From positions 6,200,001-6,264,000 of the forward strand of contig JBBPUQ010000001.1 in the NCBI GenBank assembly GCA_038501195.1: a stretch of 64,000 nucleotides of DNA, in the 5' to 3' direction. The notes under the pieces are model-generated. The model was not told the origin of the DNA, did no database searches, and saw only the letters and a list, made by a program, of their open reading frames with translations. This stretch comes from Nemania diffusa. Lineage: Eukaryota; Ascomycota; Sordariomycetes; Xylariales; Xylariaceae. This document shows, piece after piece, positions 22,681 through 33,618 of this stretch. The stretch's first letter is position 1, and every line of letters begins with the position of its first letter. Position numbers and translations under genes: made by a program.

Positions 22681-24442
22681 GATGGTAACGTCTTGCTTCT
22701 ATACGAGATAAGAGGGAGAGATAGGTAACCAAGGTAAAGTGGTTAGGTGGTGGGTAGGAGGTAGGTAGCACTGCAGCTCGACACAAGGGTCCACGATAGG
22801 ATTGATGTCAACTAGCGGCCGTGGGACCAAGATGGATCGAGATGGTCAAGTAATAAATATGGCAATAAGGTATCAAGGGGGTACAGGAAGAAAATCTACC
22901 CAAACTAATAACAGCCTAGTTGGGGAACTGGCCGACGGGATTCGATAGTTCAGCTGGGCTGTAAAGTTTAGGAGAAATAAAAAAAGATCCGAGACGACCA
23001 AGTAGTACGTTTGCTTTAGGGGATGTGGTGTAACTTTGTTCTTTTGTACGTTCAGTAGGAGCGAAGAGGCCGAGAAAGGGGAAGAAACTCAAGCCTAAAC
23101 AAATTCAAACCGGAAGCAAATAAATAGGTAGATAAGGTTGTGGAATGGTCCTAGTCCTAGGTTGCTTAGTATTTAGTCTCGTATTTTCTCGCTCTCTTTC
23201 TCTCCCTGTGTGTGTGTGTTGTCTGTCTGTTTCTAGGATACTACAAGGATAGGTCTTACGAATGATTTGACAATGTGCTGCCTGCATTCAGCACAAAGGA
23301 TAAGGTGTCTATCTCGATGGTCAAGAAGGTAAAGTGGCAGGCAGGAGGGATGAATAGGGTTGACGTCAAAAGACGATACCCCTCCATGCCAGGTCCCTAG
23401 ACTAGCACCAATCCAGCGCCGTAGGGCATTCCCCACACGTCATCGACCAGCCCTAACCCCTGTTCAGGTGCTGCGTATTCGTAGCTTGAAGCACGTATTC
23501 GCTACATGCAGTTGCCATGCTCTGCTTACCTTAAGGCCTAAAGCTTACGTACCTCGTAAGGTAAAGAAGGTTCTGTAGAAGGTACCTACTACAATATATA
23601 TGTAGGTCATGTCAGCACAAATAAATAAACCCCTAACTCCCGTTACCCGCCAACTAGATCGACTTCAAGATCACCACCTCGTGCAGCTGATTGCAGCTCG
23701 TGCACAGCAAACCATAACGAATACAAGCAATCCAATGTCGCCTTAAATACTCCAAAATTTGCTCGGATGGTATTGTCGGATGCCGAGCGCAGCCCCCTTG
23801 AGCCCGCGCTTGATATCATTCGACAGCACTAACACAAAGCTAATCGTGGGACGATCGTGACCATCTGCATGTCTGACTCCCCTGCGTCGATCGGGATGAC
23901 GCTGCCATTTGGTGTGGCGTTACGCCAGCTGACACTAATGTATGACAGCGGCGGCGCGGCATAACATTTTCGTGTCCAGAAAAATTACAGGGGACCCCAA
24001 AGCAGATTGATTCAGAGTAAGTGCGTACACAAGATATAAACATACGCATAGGTTTTTATCGCGTGGTCCAAGGCCGTTTTCGAACTAACTCTAGAGTCTA
24101 CACATATATTCTACGAACCACATTTTATTATTATTACCTATCATCGTCACCATCCTGTCGCAAGGAGTCATTTCGCGTCGTTTCTATATCTGTGTCTCCA
24201 TTATTAGGATTACACTATCCTCGAGTGTTGCAGTCTATTACCATTACAGGACCAAAGGCAACCCCCGGGTATCATTTCAATTCGTCAAGATCCTTCCCAG
24301 ATTCCCGCCAGGGTCTGATGCCCCGAAGCGGCTGATCCGCCTCATGCACCGCCAAATATACCCCAAGAAATCTATATACATCCGTATTCTAAATGAAACC
24401 AATTAGGAGCCGAGGGGCGTTAGGGAAAGGGGGTCGACTTTT
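22681..24442. other. Long intergenic region with microsatellite
   Basis: No gene is supported in these 1.7 kb. There is a short TG/TC microsatellite at about 23200-23232, and CTAGGTAGG-like strings at about 22740-22770. The left part is the upstream region of the oxysterol-binding protein gene; the right part is the 3' flank of the glycosyltransferase gene. Confidence 0.5.
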
Positions 24443-25910
24443 TCAGGAAGGCGCATGACATTTGCTGAGCAATCTCTTGCCCAACTTGCCGTTGACGCCT
24501 GAGAAGCGTCCGTCGGCCAGATCGCCTAGGATAGCCCATGGGGCGAAGTCGCATCTTTTGGCGAATGGATCGTAGGTCCATGCCATGCACTTTGTCGAGG
24601 ACCGGTCGCAGAGGTCGACACAGTCTTCCACCTTGACCACATCCTCGACTGTCGTGCTCGTCTCGTCCAGTCGTCCAACATAATTCATATTCGGCCGGAT
24701 CGGTACCTCGATAAACGACTGGTAGTCCGGTACTCCGTATATCTTGGCCACCGAGCTCCACAGTACGGGACCCTGCTGGTCCTTGAAGATTTCTCCGACC
24801 TGTTCCATAACTGCCTTTTCGCCTAGGCCGTGGAAACCCATGATGGGCAAGCACAGTCGATCTGCCCACATGCGCGTCATCCAAGGATGTTCTCCGTTGA
24901 ACAGGCGACGGTATGACTCGTCTAGGTATACCCCAACTTTCATCAACGTGGTCGCCAGTAGCTTGTCACCCCAAATCGCAAATGGGGACTCTAGGTTAGC
25001 TTTAGCCACAATTTCGGGGTGCCATTCGAACAGGTTCCGCATCGCGGCTCCGGACAGAATAACAGACGATCCACCGTGGGGGAAACGGCCTTTGTAGTCT
25101 CCTACCGGGTTTCCTAGGTAATGTGGTTGTCCGAAATTTATGTGACCTAGTAGCAGGCCGAGGGTGCTTTTAATGACGTAGGTGTCGTCATCCACCATGA
25201 CATACCACTTCTTCTTAGGTAGCGTGTTCCAGGTGTATTCCAGTGCAGGTAAGAACTGGGGATTAAGTGGTTAATTATGTAAGCCAATACTTCCACAGCA
25301 GGATAATACATACTTTCATAGCGTCGAGCTCCCATCCGATCGCCTTGCCCAGACCTTCCGACAGAACCCATTCCTCGGCCTCGACGGCATCGGCGAGGTT
25401 TGTGTATTTTTGGATGCGCTCCAAGTGTCCTCTGCCTTTAAGAGCGCCTCTTTCCATATTCCAACCCAGGATGTCTACGACGTCCATTCCTTTACCATTC
25501 GACAAATTATAATATTTCTGCTCCTCTATAACGGGAAAGTCCTGGACGACGACAACATCGGGGAAGAAGGATTCATTGCTCAAGGCCCGCAGGGCCAAAG
25601 GCATACGATGCTTGGTGCCATATCCTGTTTTTACAATAAGACCGATGTCATTGTTAGGATCGATCGGATAGCGTTGTCTTCTGTACAGCCAGCCGTCGCT
25701 GGGGCGCACGCTCTGGTAATAGTCTGTTGCCACGCTGTGTTGGAATCGAAAAAAGGCCCGTAAACTGCTATCGTAAGGTGATGTGACGTAAATGACGAAA
25801 ACAGAGATGAAGAAGCCGAGCGCAATCTTTTGCCAACGGGACAGACGGGTGCTAAGAGAGCGAAGCGTATGCCGTTCAACCAACCCCATTATCATAATAG
25901 CTCTCTTCAA
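24443..25910 (-). CDS. Fringe-like glycosyltransferase (type II Golgi membrane protein, GT31-type)
   Basis: Exons 25314-25910 and 24443-25255 with a 58-bp intron give 469 residues. A short cytoplasmic tail is followed by one membrane anchor, WQKIALGFFISVFVIYV at about residues 25-41, so the enzyme is predicted to sit in the Golgi as a type II protein. The catalytic domain has KKWYVMVDDDTYV, whose DDD is the metal-binding DxD motif of glycosyltransferases. The fringe-like features YLGNPVGDYKGRFPHGGSSVILS and the acidic WGDKLL segment follow. This group is common in filamentous fungi but its acceptor sugar is mostly unknown. Near the C-terminus a four-cysteine stretch (DCVDLCDRSSTKCMAWTYD...CDFAPW) looks like a small PAN/apple-like module. 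The start could also be either of the next two Met codons (residues 6, 8). Confidence 0.87.
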
Positions 25911-27834
25911 GGACGCGTGTTAGACGGATAGCTAGAATCGGGCTCGAAGACGACAGGTGGGAGGTATAGATAGCTTAGCACACAGGTCTCCCGGAGAATC
26001 GATGTCGGTGTGCGGCGCGGCGTAGTAAACGAGTGTGGGTGAGTGATCTACTACCTAAAAAGGTGAGACGGACACCATGAGTGTCGAGTGCGTGAGAGTG
26101 GGTGGTGGGTAGCCAGAAACAATTGCCAGTAGAAAAAGGTACAAGCCAAAGCCAAAGCCAAAGCCACAAGCCGCTTAAAATCTATACAAAAAGAAATCAA
26201 ATTGCATTGAACAACAGTTTCTTTCGCATCTGATTACTTGACGCCGCAAGAGAAAGTCAGCATTGTTTCTTTACAGAAACAGAATCGCAGAACGGGACGG
26301 TTGGGAAAAGGAGAAAGAATCAGCACATAGGAATGCGTACGTAGTAGTAGAAGGTAGCTTTCTTGCTTGCTTCCTGGCCTGGGAGCCTTACGCAATCCTC
26401 ATCGAAAAAGGAGACAAAACGTGCAAGGGAAAACAGGGATCGGGCCTAAACACGGGGAGCACAGAGGGCCAATCGGGGGCGCCCAACATCTGTGCTACAG
26501 CGCGCAACCGCCGCCCACAAGCGCTGTACTGGCCTGGCAGACCTCCCGGTTCTACAGTGCTGCGACTAGCCTAATCGGGGCCCGTCGCGGCCGCTCAACC
26601 CGCTAAGCGACGCACGATGACTGCTAGCGGCGCGCTCCTGCCGCTGGAACGGGCAGTGATTGGCGGGCCCAGGCCGGAAAAGCACCTTGCGCTATTTCTG
26701 GCTGCCGGGTTGGCGCTAGAAATACAGGATAGGTGTTTAGGTCGATAACGTGCGTAAGAGCCTCCTCCTTCGAGAAGGCAAAATGCAGCGAAGAACCACA
26801 TATGTTGGGTCAGTGGTAATTTACGATTCAATGCTCGAAGATAACGGGTGACCATCGCATGTTGCTGCGCTGCTGCGAGGAAAAGGGGATAGTGACATGT
26901 AGGCATCATGATCCAGGTGCTGGGTTTAATCAATGTTTCAATGCTACCTACCTGTTGCATAGCCTGTTAAATGGCCAAGGAGTCGGCGAAGATTTTCAGC
27001 AAATGCAACGCGACACTGCTGCAGCGAGCACGCGCTCAGGCGCCGTGAAGGGCTAGGTACCTTACTGTGCCTGCTTGCCTCTACATTAGTTCTCAATTAA
27101 TATACGGGTAGAAATAATTAGCACCAAACACCTTATGCTTAGGTAGTAGTACTTGGCCATTTACACAATTCTTTGGGTTATTTAATCAACTTTACCTTAG
27201 CTCAAACTGTAAGCACTTACCTAAGTACAGAACTATATATTGGTCAACAATGTACATAATTAAATTATTGCCAAGCATTATTGGGGTGATCCGATATAAT
27301 TCTTATATACATAAAACGTGGCCTTGCCCCCTGTAGGATAGGTAAACCTAAAGAGCCCAACTAAAGCTACAAGAAACAAAACCACCTAGGTACTCTCTTA
27401 TATCTTAAAAGAAGATTTGGATACTTTTCCTGTGTCAGAATCACTGCTGGCTTTATATTTCTTTGCTCAGTTGGAGAATATGTTTAGTACCTATGCTATT
27501 GGGCAGTTTCAGTGGTGAATAAGGGAACGGTCTGGTACAGCTGGCATTGATTGACAACAGGTGTCATGTTAGCACATAGACTACCTAGCCTCCACAGCCC
27601 CAAGTTATTTGACCTGCCTACTAAATACCTACTTAGTAGATTGCATGTTTCTTAGAGGTTTATCTTGCACCTGAGGCCTTTCTTAGCATGGTGTCTGTAG
27701 TAAAAGTTGATTAAGGTTATATTAATACTACTTTTAAACAAGACTTCACATTTTCCAATTGTAGCATTCTACTTTTAAAACTCTTTGATGGCTAAAATTC
27801 ACACTTGGTGCAAAACATAACTTCTTGAGAGGAA
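25911..27834. other. Intergenic region, left flank of the accessory island
   Basis: No supported gene is seen. Open frames at 26263-26960 on both strands show no motif. From about 27060 rightward the sequence becomes AT-rich with many CTTACCTA-type strings. Confidence 0.4.
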
Positions 27835-28427
27835 GTTCTAGGCAGCGCTACCCACAGGTAAAGTAATTCTTTGACTGACTGTCAATTAATTGACCCAATC
27901 CAGTCCAAATAATCGTTTTAAAATTGATTGCAAGTAAAGTAATAATTCTTTATTTGACTTGTTACTTGTTAATTACTTCCAATTAATTTTCTTATTTTTC
28001 TAAATATTTTTTGTTGTTTTTTTAGTAAAAAAGAAGCTTTCTTTTCTTAAGTAAGCTAGGTAACACTCTATTTCTAACCCTACTTATTCAGCTATTTACT
28101 AAGCTACTTACTTAGCTACTTATTTAGCTACTTATATCTATTTAGCTCTACTACCTTACCAACTACTTTACCTACCCCCTTACTTACTACTCTACCTACT
28201 ACTCTACCTACACCTACTTACACCTACTTACACCTACTTATCTTTTTTTCTACAACTTGTACGCTTTATGTACATTGCTTGAATTACTTGGTCAATTAAC
28301 TTAATCAATCCAGTCAATAGATTCAAACAAGTCAGTTAAACAAGCGTTTTTTGCGATCAATTCAGGTAAAACAAGTCAAGAGGCTATTATTTGACTGACT
28401 TTACCTGTGGGTAGCGCTGGTTCTAGG
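27835..28427. mobile_element. Non-autonomous hAT transposon (MITE-like) with perfect 8-bp target duplication
   Basis: The 8-mer GTTCTAGG occurs at 27835-27842 and again at 28420-28427. Between them lies a 577-bp element (27843-28419) that begins CAGCGCTACCCACAGG and ends with the exact reverse complement; identity of the terminal repeats runs 22 bp. An 8-bp duplication with CAG...CTG ends is diagnostic of the hAT superfamily. The interior is AT-rich, contains CTACTTACTTAGCTACTTA-type short repeats and has no transposase frame. It must have been moved by a transposase encoded elsewhere. The intact duplication and near-perfect ends suggest a fairly recent insertion compared with the decayed element at 1.6 kb. 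Confidence 0.88.
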
Positions 28428-29127
28428 TAGTTATTCTCCCTGAAATGCGAGAAATACTGTGACAGAGGAAAAACAACGCCGTTAATACTCCTCTAGCATT
28501 AACAGGATATTCAGTTACAAGTATAAATCAATACTGCCACTTTATTGTAGCTAGATTTAGTTATGGGCATGAGAGTGCTACAACTGTTAAAAGTTGCTTC
28601 TCAAAATGAGAGTGAAAGACATCATTGCAGCTTTCTACTAAGAGTCCAATGTTTTCTACTAAGTGAGATATAGTCGAACTGTGACATCTATTTAGAAGGT
28701 TATAAATAAGTAGATCTGATCCAAGACCGACACGGCTATCTTATTCTTCTATCGCTGCTTTTCTTAACCCCTGTCTTTCGATTTCAGCTGCCCTCCCCTC
28801 CCTGGGTGAGATAGTTGTGCCTGGCTACCTAATCTTTCAGGCTCAGTTCGCCCCCAATATCAAATGGTAAATAACCCCAAATGCCATTTCTACCTACTTA
28901 CATATATGTAGGTAGCAGGTACCTGAGTACGCATGCGATAAAGTAAGAATGTAGTAATCTTTTGGGTGCTGCCTAACCTATGTCATCTATTTAAACCCTC
29001 AAATTAGCCCGCTTGCTTAAATTCAGCATCAACTAGAGCAGATAGCTTCACAAAAAAGCTGCGTCGCTGTAGACTTCAAATTTGTATTCTGCCTGAAACA
29101 ATACACACTGTTTCCAAAGTTACCACG
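28428..29127. promoter_or_regulatory. Upstream region of the gasdermin-like gene
   Basis: This stretch lies between the hAT element and the start codon, so it should hold the promoter and 5' leader. I see AT-rich sequence and CTACCTACTTACATATATGTAGGTAG-like palindromic strings at about 28890-28917 but no defined operator. Confidence 0.4.
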
Positions 29128-30126
29128 ATGAACAAATGTTGGTTCATCCTCCAGCAGTCCTTTTACACTCCTCCCGAATATGATAGCCCTACTAAAGCGC
29201 GTGGGAAGACCGTGAGCGGCGACCTGCGCCTCGGCGATGTAGTCCCTAGTTCTACAAACATATTTCCCGTTCTAACCCAGGGGGCGCTACCCCTCTTCAG
29301 CCTTGACATGCGCATCTCGTCGACTCAGCTCTGCCAGTTCGCATGGGACACTAAAAACGAGAGAGAATACAGTGGGACAGTTGGGGGTGGCGCTCCTATC
29401 GCAACTTCTGTAGGGGCTACTGTGAATGCCGATCTCAGCACCGAGTTTAAGAAGACTGTGAGCAACTGGGCGAATTTTGAGAAGGTAGACGTCGAAGTCG
29501 TGCAGCCCTCCCGAGCCTATATTGAAGAGGTTCTCGCTATACCCGGCGTGAAGGATCACATCGCGCAACTTAAACACCCGTTTGGGTTGTTGGACCAATG
29601 GAGCGTCTTCGTGGTGACGGGGCTCATGATTGCGAGGGCTGGTGGCTCCGTTGGCAATTCCATGGCAAGTTCTCAAGGCTTTAGTGGTGGCCCTAACGTG
29701 TAAGTATTACCTTTGCTTCTCCTATTGGAAGCTCAGTTCCGCCTGAAGACTAGTTCTACCAGCCGCCCGTGTGAGATAGGACCGATGTACTAACTATTTC
29801 TGCTGCTCCTAATTAGAGACCTCCCCGGTACCTTGAACGCGAAGCTTTGCGGTTCCTATGAACGCAGCACCGAGGGAAGCGTGTCTGCCGAGATAAAGGG
29901 CGATCGAGTGTGGGCAGTGCGGTTTGCTAAGATTCACAAGGGTCTGCTTCGCCGTAGGTGGATGCAGACGGAGGAAATAGTTGGTGCTGCATTAGATGGA
30001 AGTTATGAGGAGGAGGAGAACGTACATGAAGTTTTAAGTCACGAAGGACTGAAAGATGTTAAAACAGCCGACGTGAGGGTAACTGATGGGGAAAATAAAT
30101 TGGTTCTCGTAACAGGGGACTTTTGA
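29128..30126 (+). CDS. Fungal gasdermin-like pore-forming protein (HET-Q1/RCD-1 family)
   Basis: Exon 1 is 29128-29699 and exon 2 is 29817-30126; the 117-bp intron has a GTAAGT donor and a TACTAAC branch. The product is 293 residues. It starts with CWFILQQSFYTPPEY, then GDLRLGDVVPS, both typical of the start of fungal gasdermin-like proteins. Later features are a Gly/Ala-rich GGGAPIATSVGATVNADLS beta segment, VDVEVVQPSRAYIEEVL, and WSVFVVTGLMIARAG, the family's signature strand. The second exon has DRVWAVRFAKI and a short charged C-terminal tail. In this family the N-terminal part oligomerises into plasma-membrane pores and kills the cell. In Podospora HET-Q1 the C-terminal tail is inhibitory and is removed by the protease HET-Q2. 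Here a subtilisin-like protease gene lies tail to tail 149 bp downstream, which strongly supports the assignment. Family call is from sequence pattern; the activity is inferred. Confidence 0.82.
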
Positions 30127-30275
30127 AACAAGAGCTTTCAATTAGACTGCCCAACGAATAACGTTTCTTTTGGCTACTATATATCTAGATTGAAGGCCTT
30201 TTGACCATCCCGAATTAGCGGGGAATACAATACTGTCAATACAGATGCGTATTTTTCTTCCTGTAGCTTTTCTAG

Positions 30276-33200
30276 TTATAGCAACCGCTCAATGCTACCC
30301 CGAATCCATTCTCGCTTCATACCTCGTACATTCTTATCCGCATGAAAGCTCTCCTGCCTAAACTTATCTAATAGCTTCCACGGCCGAATACAGTGATAAT
30401 TGTTGTCGAGGGTCGCCATCTCCCGGAACACTCTCTTTAATTGCTCCCGCTTCCTGAGCTCGGAGAGTCCCATAGCCCTATATCTACCCTCTTCCTGTCT
30501 AGCGAAGTCCAGTAGTGTCGCCGCTAACCCAGCTGCGATAGACGTCGAGTATGAAGTGCCCTGTAATAGTTGGCTAGTTTCTGAGATCTGGACATTCTCG
30601 CCGAAAATAGCAAAACTGTCTTGGCCAGAACCGAGCGGGGACGGATTCAACGACGAAGACTCACGGATATTAGCGTTCGTAGAAAACATGCAAAAAACAT
30701 GTTCTGTTAGAGTGGCAGGGCAATACACGGGGTTGCGGTTACCACTATTCGACGCGGCTGAGAAGATATGTATGCCTTTCCCGTATGCGCGTTCGATTGC
30801 GTTAACTATCGGCATTTCTTTATTCTCAAAACCAATGGCTATAGTGATTATATCAACTTCATTCTGAATAGCCCAGTCAATGCCCTAGGTGTATTCTCGT
30901 TAGCTACAAAGCATAATGGAAAAGGAGAAGGAAGAACTCCACCTGGGCCATCCTATCAACGTCAGTGCGTGTCGGAGCCTTGTCCTCCAGCACCCGTGCT
31001 ATATAAAGCCATGCGCTTTGGTATGTTTTAAGTAGAAGCTCGATCCCCGCAGACCCGTGGCCGGTGTTGTCGCATTTAATACCTTCTGCTGTGGCGTTCA
31101 CAAAGTCTACATATTCCATATAGACTCCACAACCTGAGTAATAACTGTAGAGCTCATCCTTAATCCCGCTGTCTAATATAGCGATCTTAATTTCCTTGTA
31201 ATTGCTCCCCTTCTCTGCGTCTGTCGGCCGTAGTATGCTACTAAATATTTCGTAGTTGTTAAACCATTCTCGCGAAGCCTTGCATAGGTGTGTACTAAGT
31301 TATAAAGTTAGCTATGTTTGATGAACTAGACAGAAAGAATAATTAAATAAGAGTAGAGCTAAAAGGATTAGGCACGCCGTCGTCAGATACAAATATTCTC
31401 AACGTACTCATGGTCTCTCTCCCTAATCGAACTAGCTGGTTGGTAGGCGGGGACCAAGGGCCGCGATGGTCGGGGCATTGCTGGCACGTCTAACACTTCA
31501 TACAATGGTTTTACTTTTTTGAGGTCGTCGTACTTATTTACCCAGTTCTCTAGTGGGTAGACAATCTCTTTGTAAATGATAGACCGTAATGCATTGTGTT
31601 CGTTGATTTTCGATGGAGTGCTCCTCAGTGCACTAAGGCTCTGCTGGAGTTTTGCCTGGAGTTCCCCCAAATTGATACAAAGTGGTAGGATTCTTTGGAG
31701 AGGTGAGTCGGGGGCTATATCCGAGATTATGCTCTCTGGATGCGCATCTTCTCCAGTGCTCACGAGAGCCCTAGCGATCTGGTAGTTCGTGTTAATATTA
31801 GCCGTCCCCGGTGGACAAATTTTGGAATTCTCCCGGTGTTTTCTCATGGACTTTCTAGTCTCAAGCTCTAATAGTAGAATCCCGAGCGCAAGTATCTTGG
31901 GCATGGCATGAATCATTTTGATAGGCGATTGATCCTCACCGTCTTGAGTGCTAGCATCATCTTGAGCGAATCGGGTAGCCAACACGGGCTCGTCAATAAA
32001 GAGACCATTGACGCCAAGCCGTCGCTCACAAAGAAAATGAACGGTCTCACTCGTAAGTCCCTGGCCGATTACGTCGGAGTCATAAAAGTCCCAGGTCGCC
32101 TTGGCTACCAGCATCTCTAGGATTGCCTTAGATTTATCGGACAAGTTTAACTCTGGGTTATTAAAGACGTCCGCTAGCGGTACTGCTTCTTGATTTGCTA
32201 GCCATTGCCGACTGACATTCGAGCGTTTATGGAGTAAAAACTGATTATCTCGTGTTGAAAGGCATAGGAGATCTTGATTGCGGGAACTGATATGCCCACA
32301 GAACCTCTCGCAAGGAATGAGTTCGTGTGGGGGTTGCGTGGATCCAAGTTGGGCAGTCGATAATTGTAATTCGTCGCCAACAAATTTTCTGTCGCACACT
32401 TAGTTTACGTTCGTCCTCTTAGCTGCTAAACTCTGATACTGGGTCATACATGGTTCGGGATCCTGAGGATCTGGTATGGCATGTCTGAATACAGGCTTCC
32501 TGCCAATAACTACCCCCTGTGTGCGGATGGTGCGGATGGTCTAAGAAGAGAACACCAAACTCAGCCGAAGCATTTTCTACTATAAATTCAGCGGGAGCGC
32601 CGTTTTGCGCGAGGGTCCTGTAACCGTTGAGGCGTATGCTGATTATGATATCACGATGAGGCTGTTCCATGTTGCAGGTCCGATACTGCCTCAGAGTATT
32701 GTAGAGGCGCTCAATATCGTCATCAAGCTCGTGAATCACGAGTGGTGGACTACGAGCCGTCAAGATGGTGCTGACTTGTGCTACCTCGGCTGCTTCGTTC
32801 CTGAAGCTCTTTTCCGACGACTGGACTAGTTTTTCTATGATAGTAGCCCGGGCTTGAACGTAATTGCTATCGATTATCAAATTCCGAATACAATCAGCTG
32901 CACTGCTCCTATTTGGTAGATATTGAAGTGCAGTCAGAGTCGGCCACGGGTTCGCAGCTCTTCTTATAGATTTAGGCCACTAACTCTAGGTTAGTGAATT
33001 GCACTCGTCCGTATTAATAGGCCAAGAAGACACAACATACACTGCAGAGCCTCTCGAGGTTGTTTAAGAAACTCTCTACTTTTTCCTGATCGTAGACTTG
33101 GCGCTGCTCTTGCAGCTGCTGTTTGATGCTCGATAAGGCACTACGGATGGTTGTACAAAACGGTGCTGTAGCTCTATCATTCCTTATACTGATCCTCACG

Positions 33201-33289
33201 ATCTCTTCGACCCTATCAATTGATTCAATGGCAAATTGTATGGGATCTTGGGACACGGGGGTGCCCGCTCGGGATGTGCGAATAGACAT
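30276..33289 (-). CDS. Subtilisin-like S8 serine protease with N-terminal helical/DUF7580-like region (HET-Q2-like)
   Basis: Five exons are likely: 33041-33289, about 32493-32979, about 31383-32398, about 30943-31294 and 30276-30884 (roughly 890-900 residues). Joins A/B and D/E are clear; B/C needs a weak GTATTC donor, and C/D could not be placed with frame kept. The N-terminus is helical. The middle (LGVNGLFIDEPVLATRF and PKILALGILLLELETRK) resembles the DUF7580 region of fungal incompatibility proteins. The C-terminal S8 domain carries Asp in IKIAILDSGI, His in CDNTGHGSAG, the oxyanion Asn in FSAASNSGNR and Ser in GTSYSTSIAAG. The last motif differs from the usual GTSxATPxxAG at two positions. 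Its neighbour across 149 bp is a gasdermin-like gene, as in Podospora het-Q, so its likely substrate is that protein. Residues are seen; substrate and regulation are inferred. Confidence 0.8.
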
Positions 33290-33618
33290 AGTTGCGGGTT
33301 GTTAGAATTGATACGTAATAGAATGATGCGATATAGAAAAGACAACCATCCTTGAACATAGTGAGGGGTCGCTCAGCCGCACTGAACATGCATGCTCACG
33401 TGATGTAGCATTCAGATCTGTGGATAGATATGCCGAGCGTTTCGTAGCAGAATGTCATCTTACACGTCTATGCCCGAAGAGCTTGGACGATACCTCTGTT
33501 ACAACAATTGACCGATATGCGAATATTGTGAATATCTCTTAAGCCTCTTACTATACGAGAAACCAACAAATAGACTCTCCGCTAGTTACAGAAAACCCTC
33601 ATTCTACAAGGCAGTTGA
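33290..33618. promoter_or_regulatory. Divergent promoter between the protease and the zinc-finger/kinase gene
   Basis: The two start codons are 329 bp apart and point away from each other, so this space must serve both genes and could co-regulate them. I see no clear operator. Its short length compared with neighbouring gaps is notable. Confidence 0.5.

Noticed and set aside
26263..26960. Open frames on both strands upstream of the glycosyltransferase gene
   Set aside because: No recognisable domain or splice structure; GC-rich stretches leave frames open by chance.
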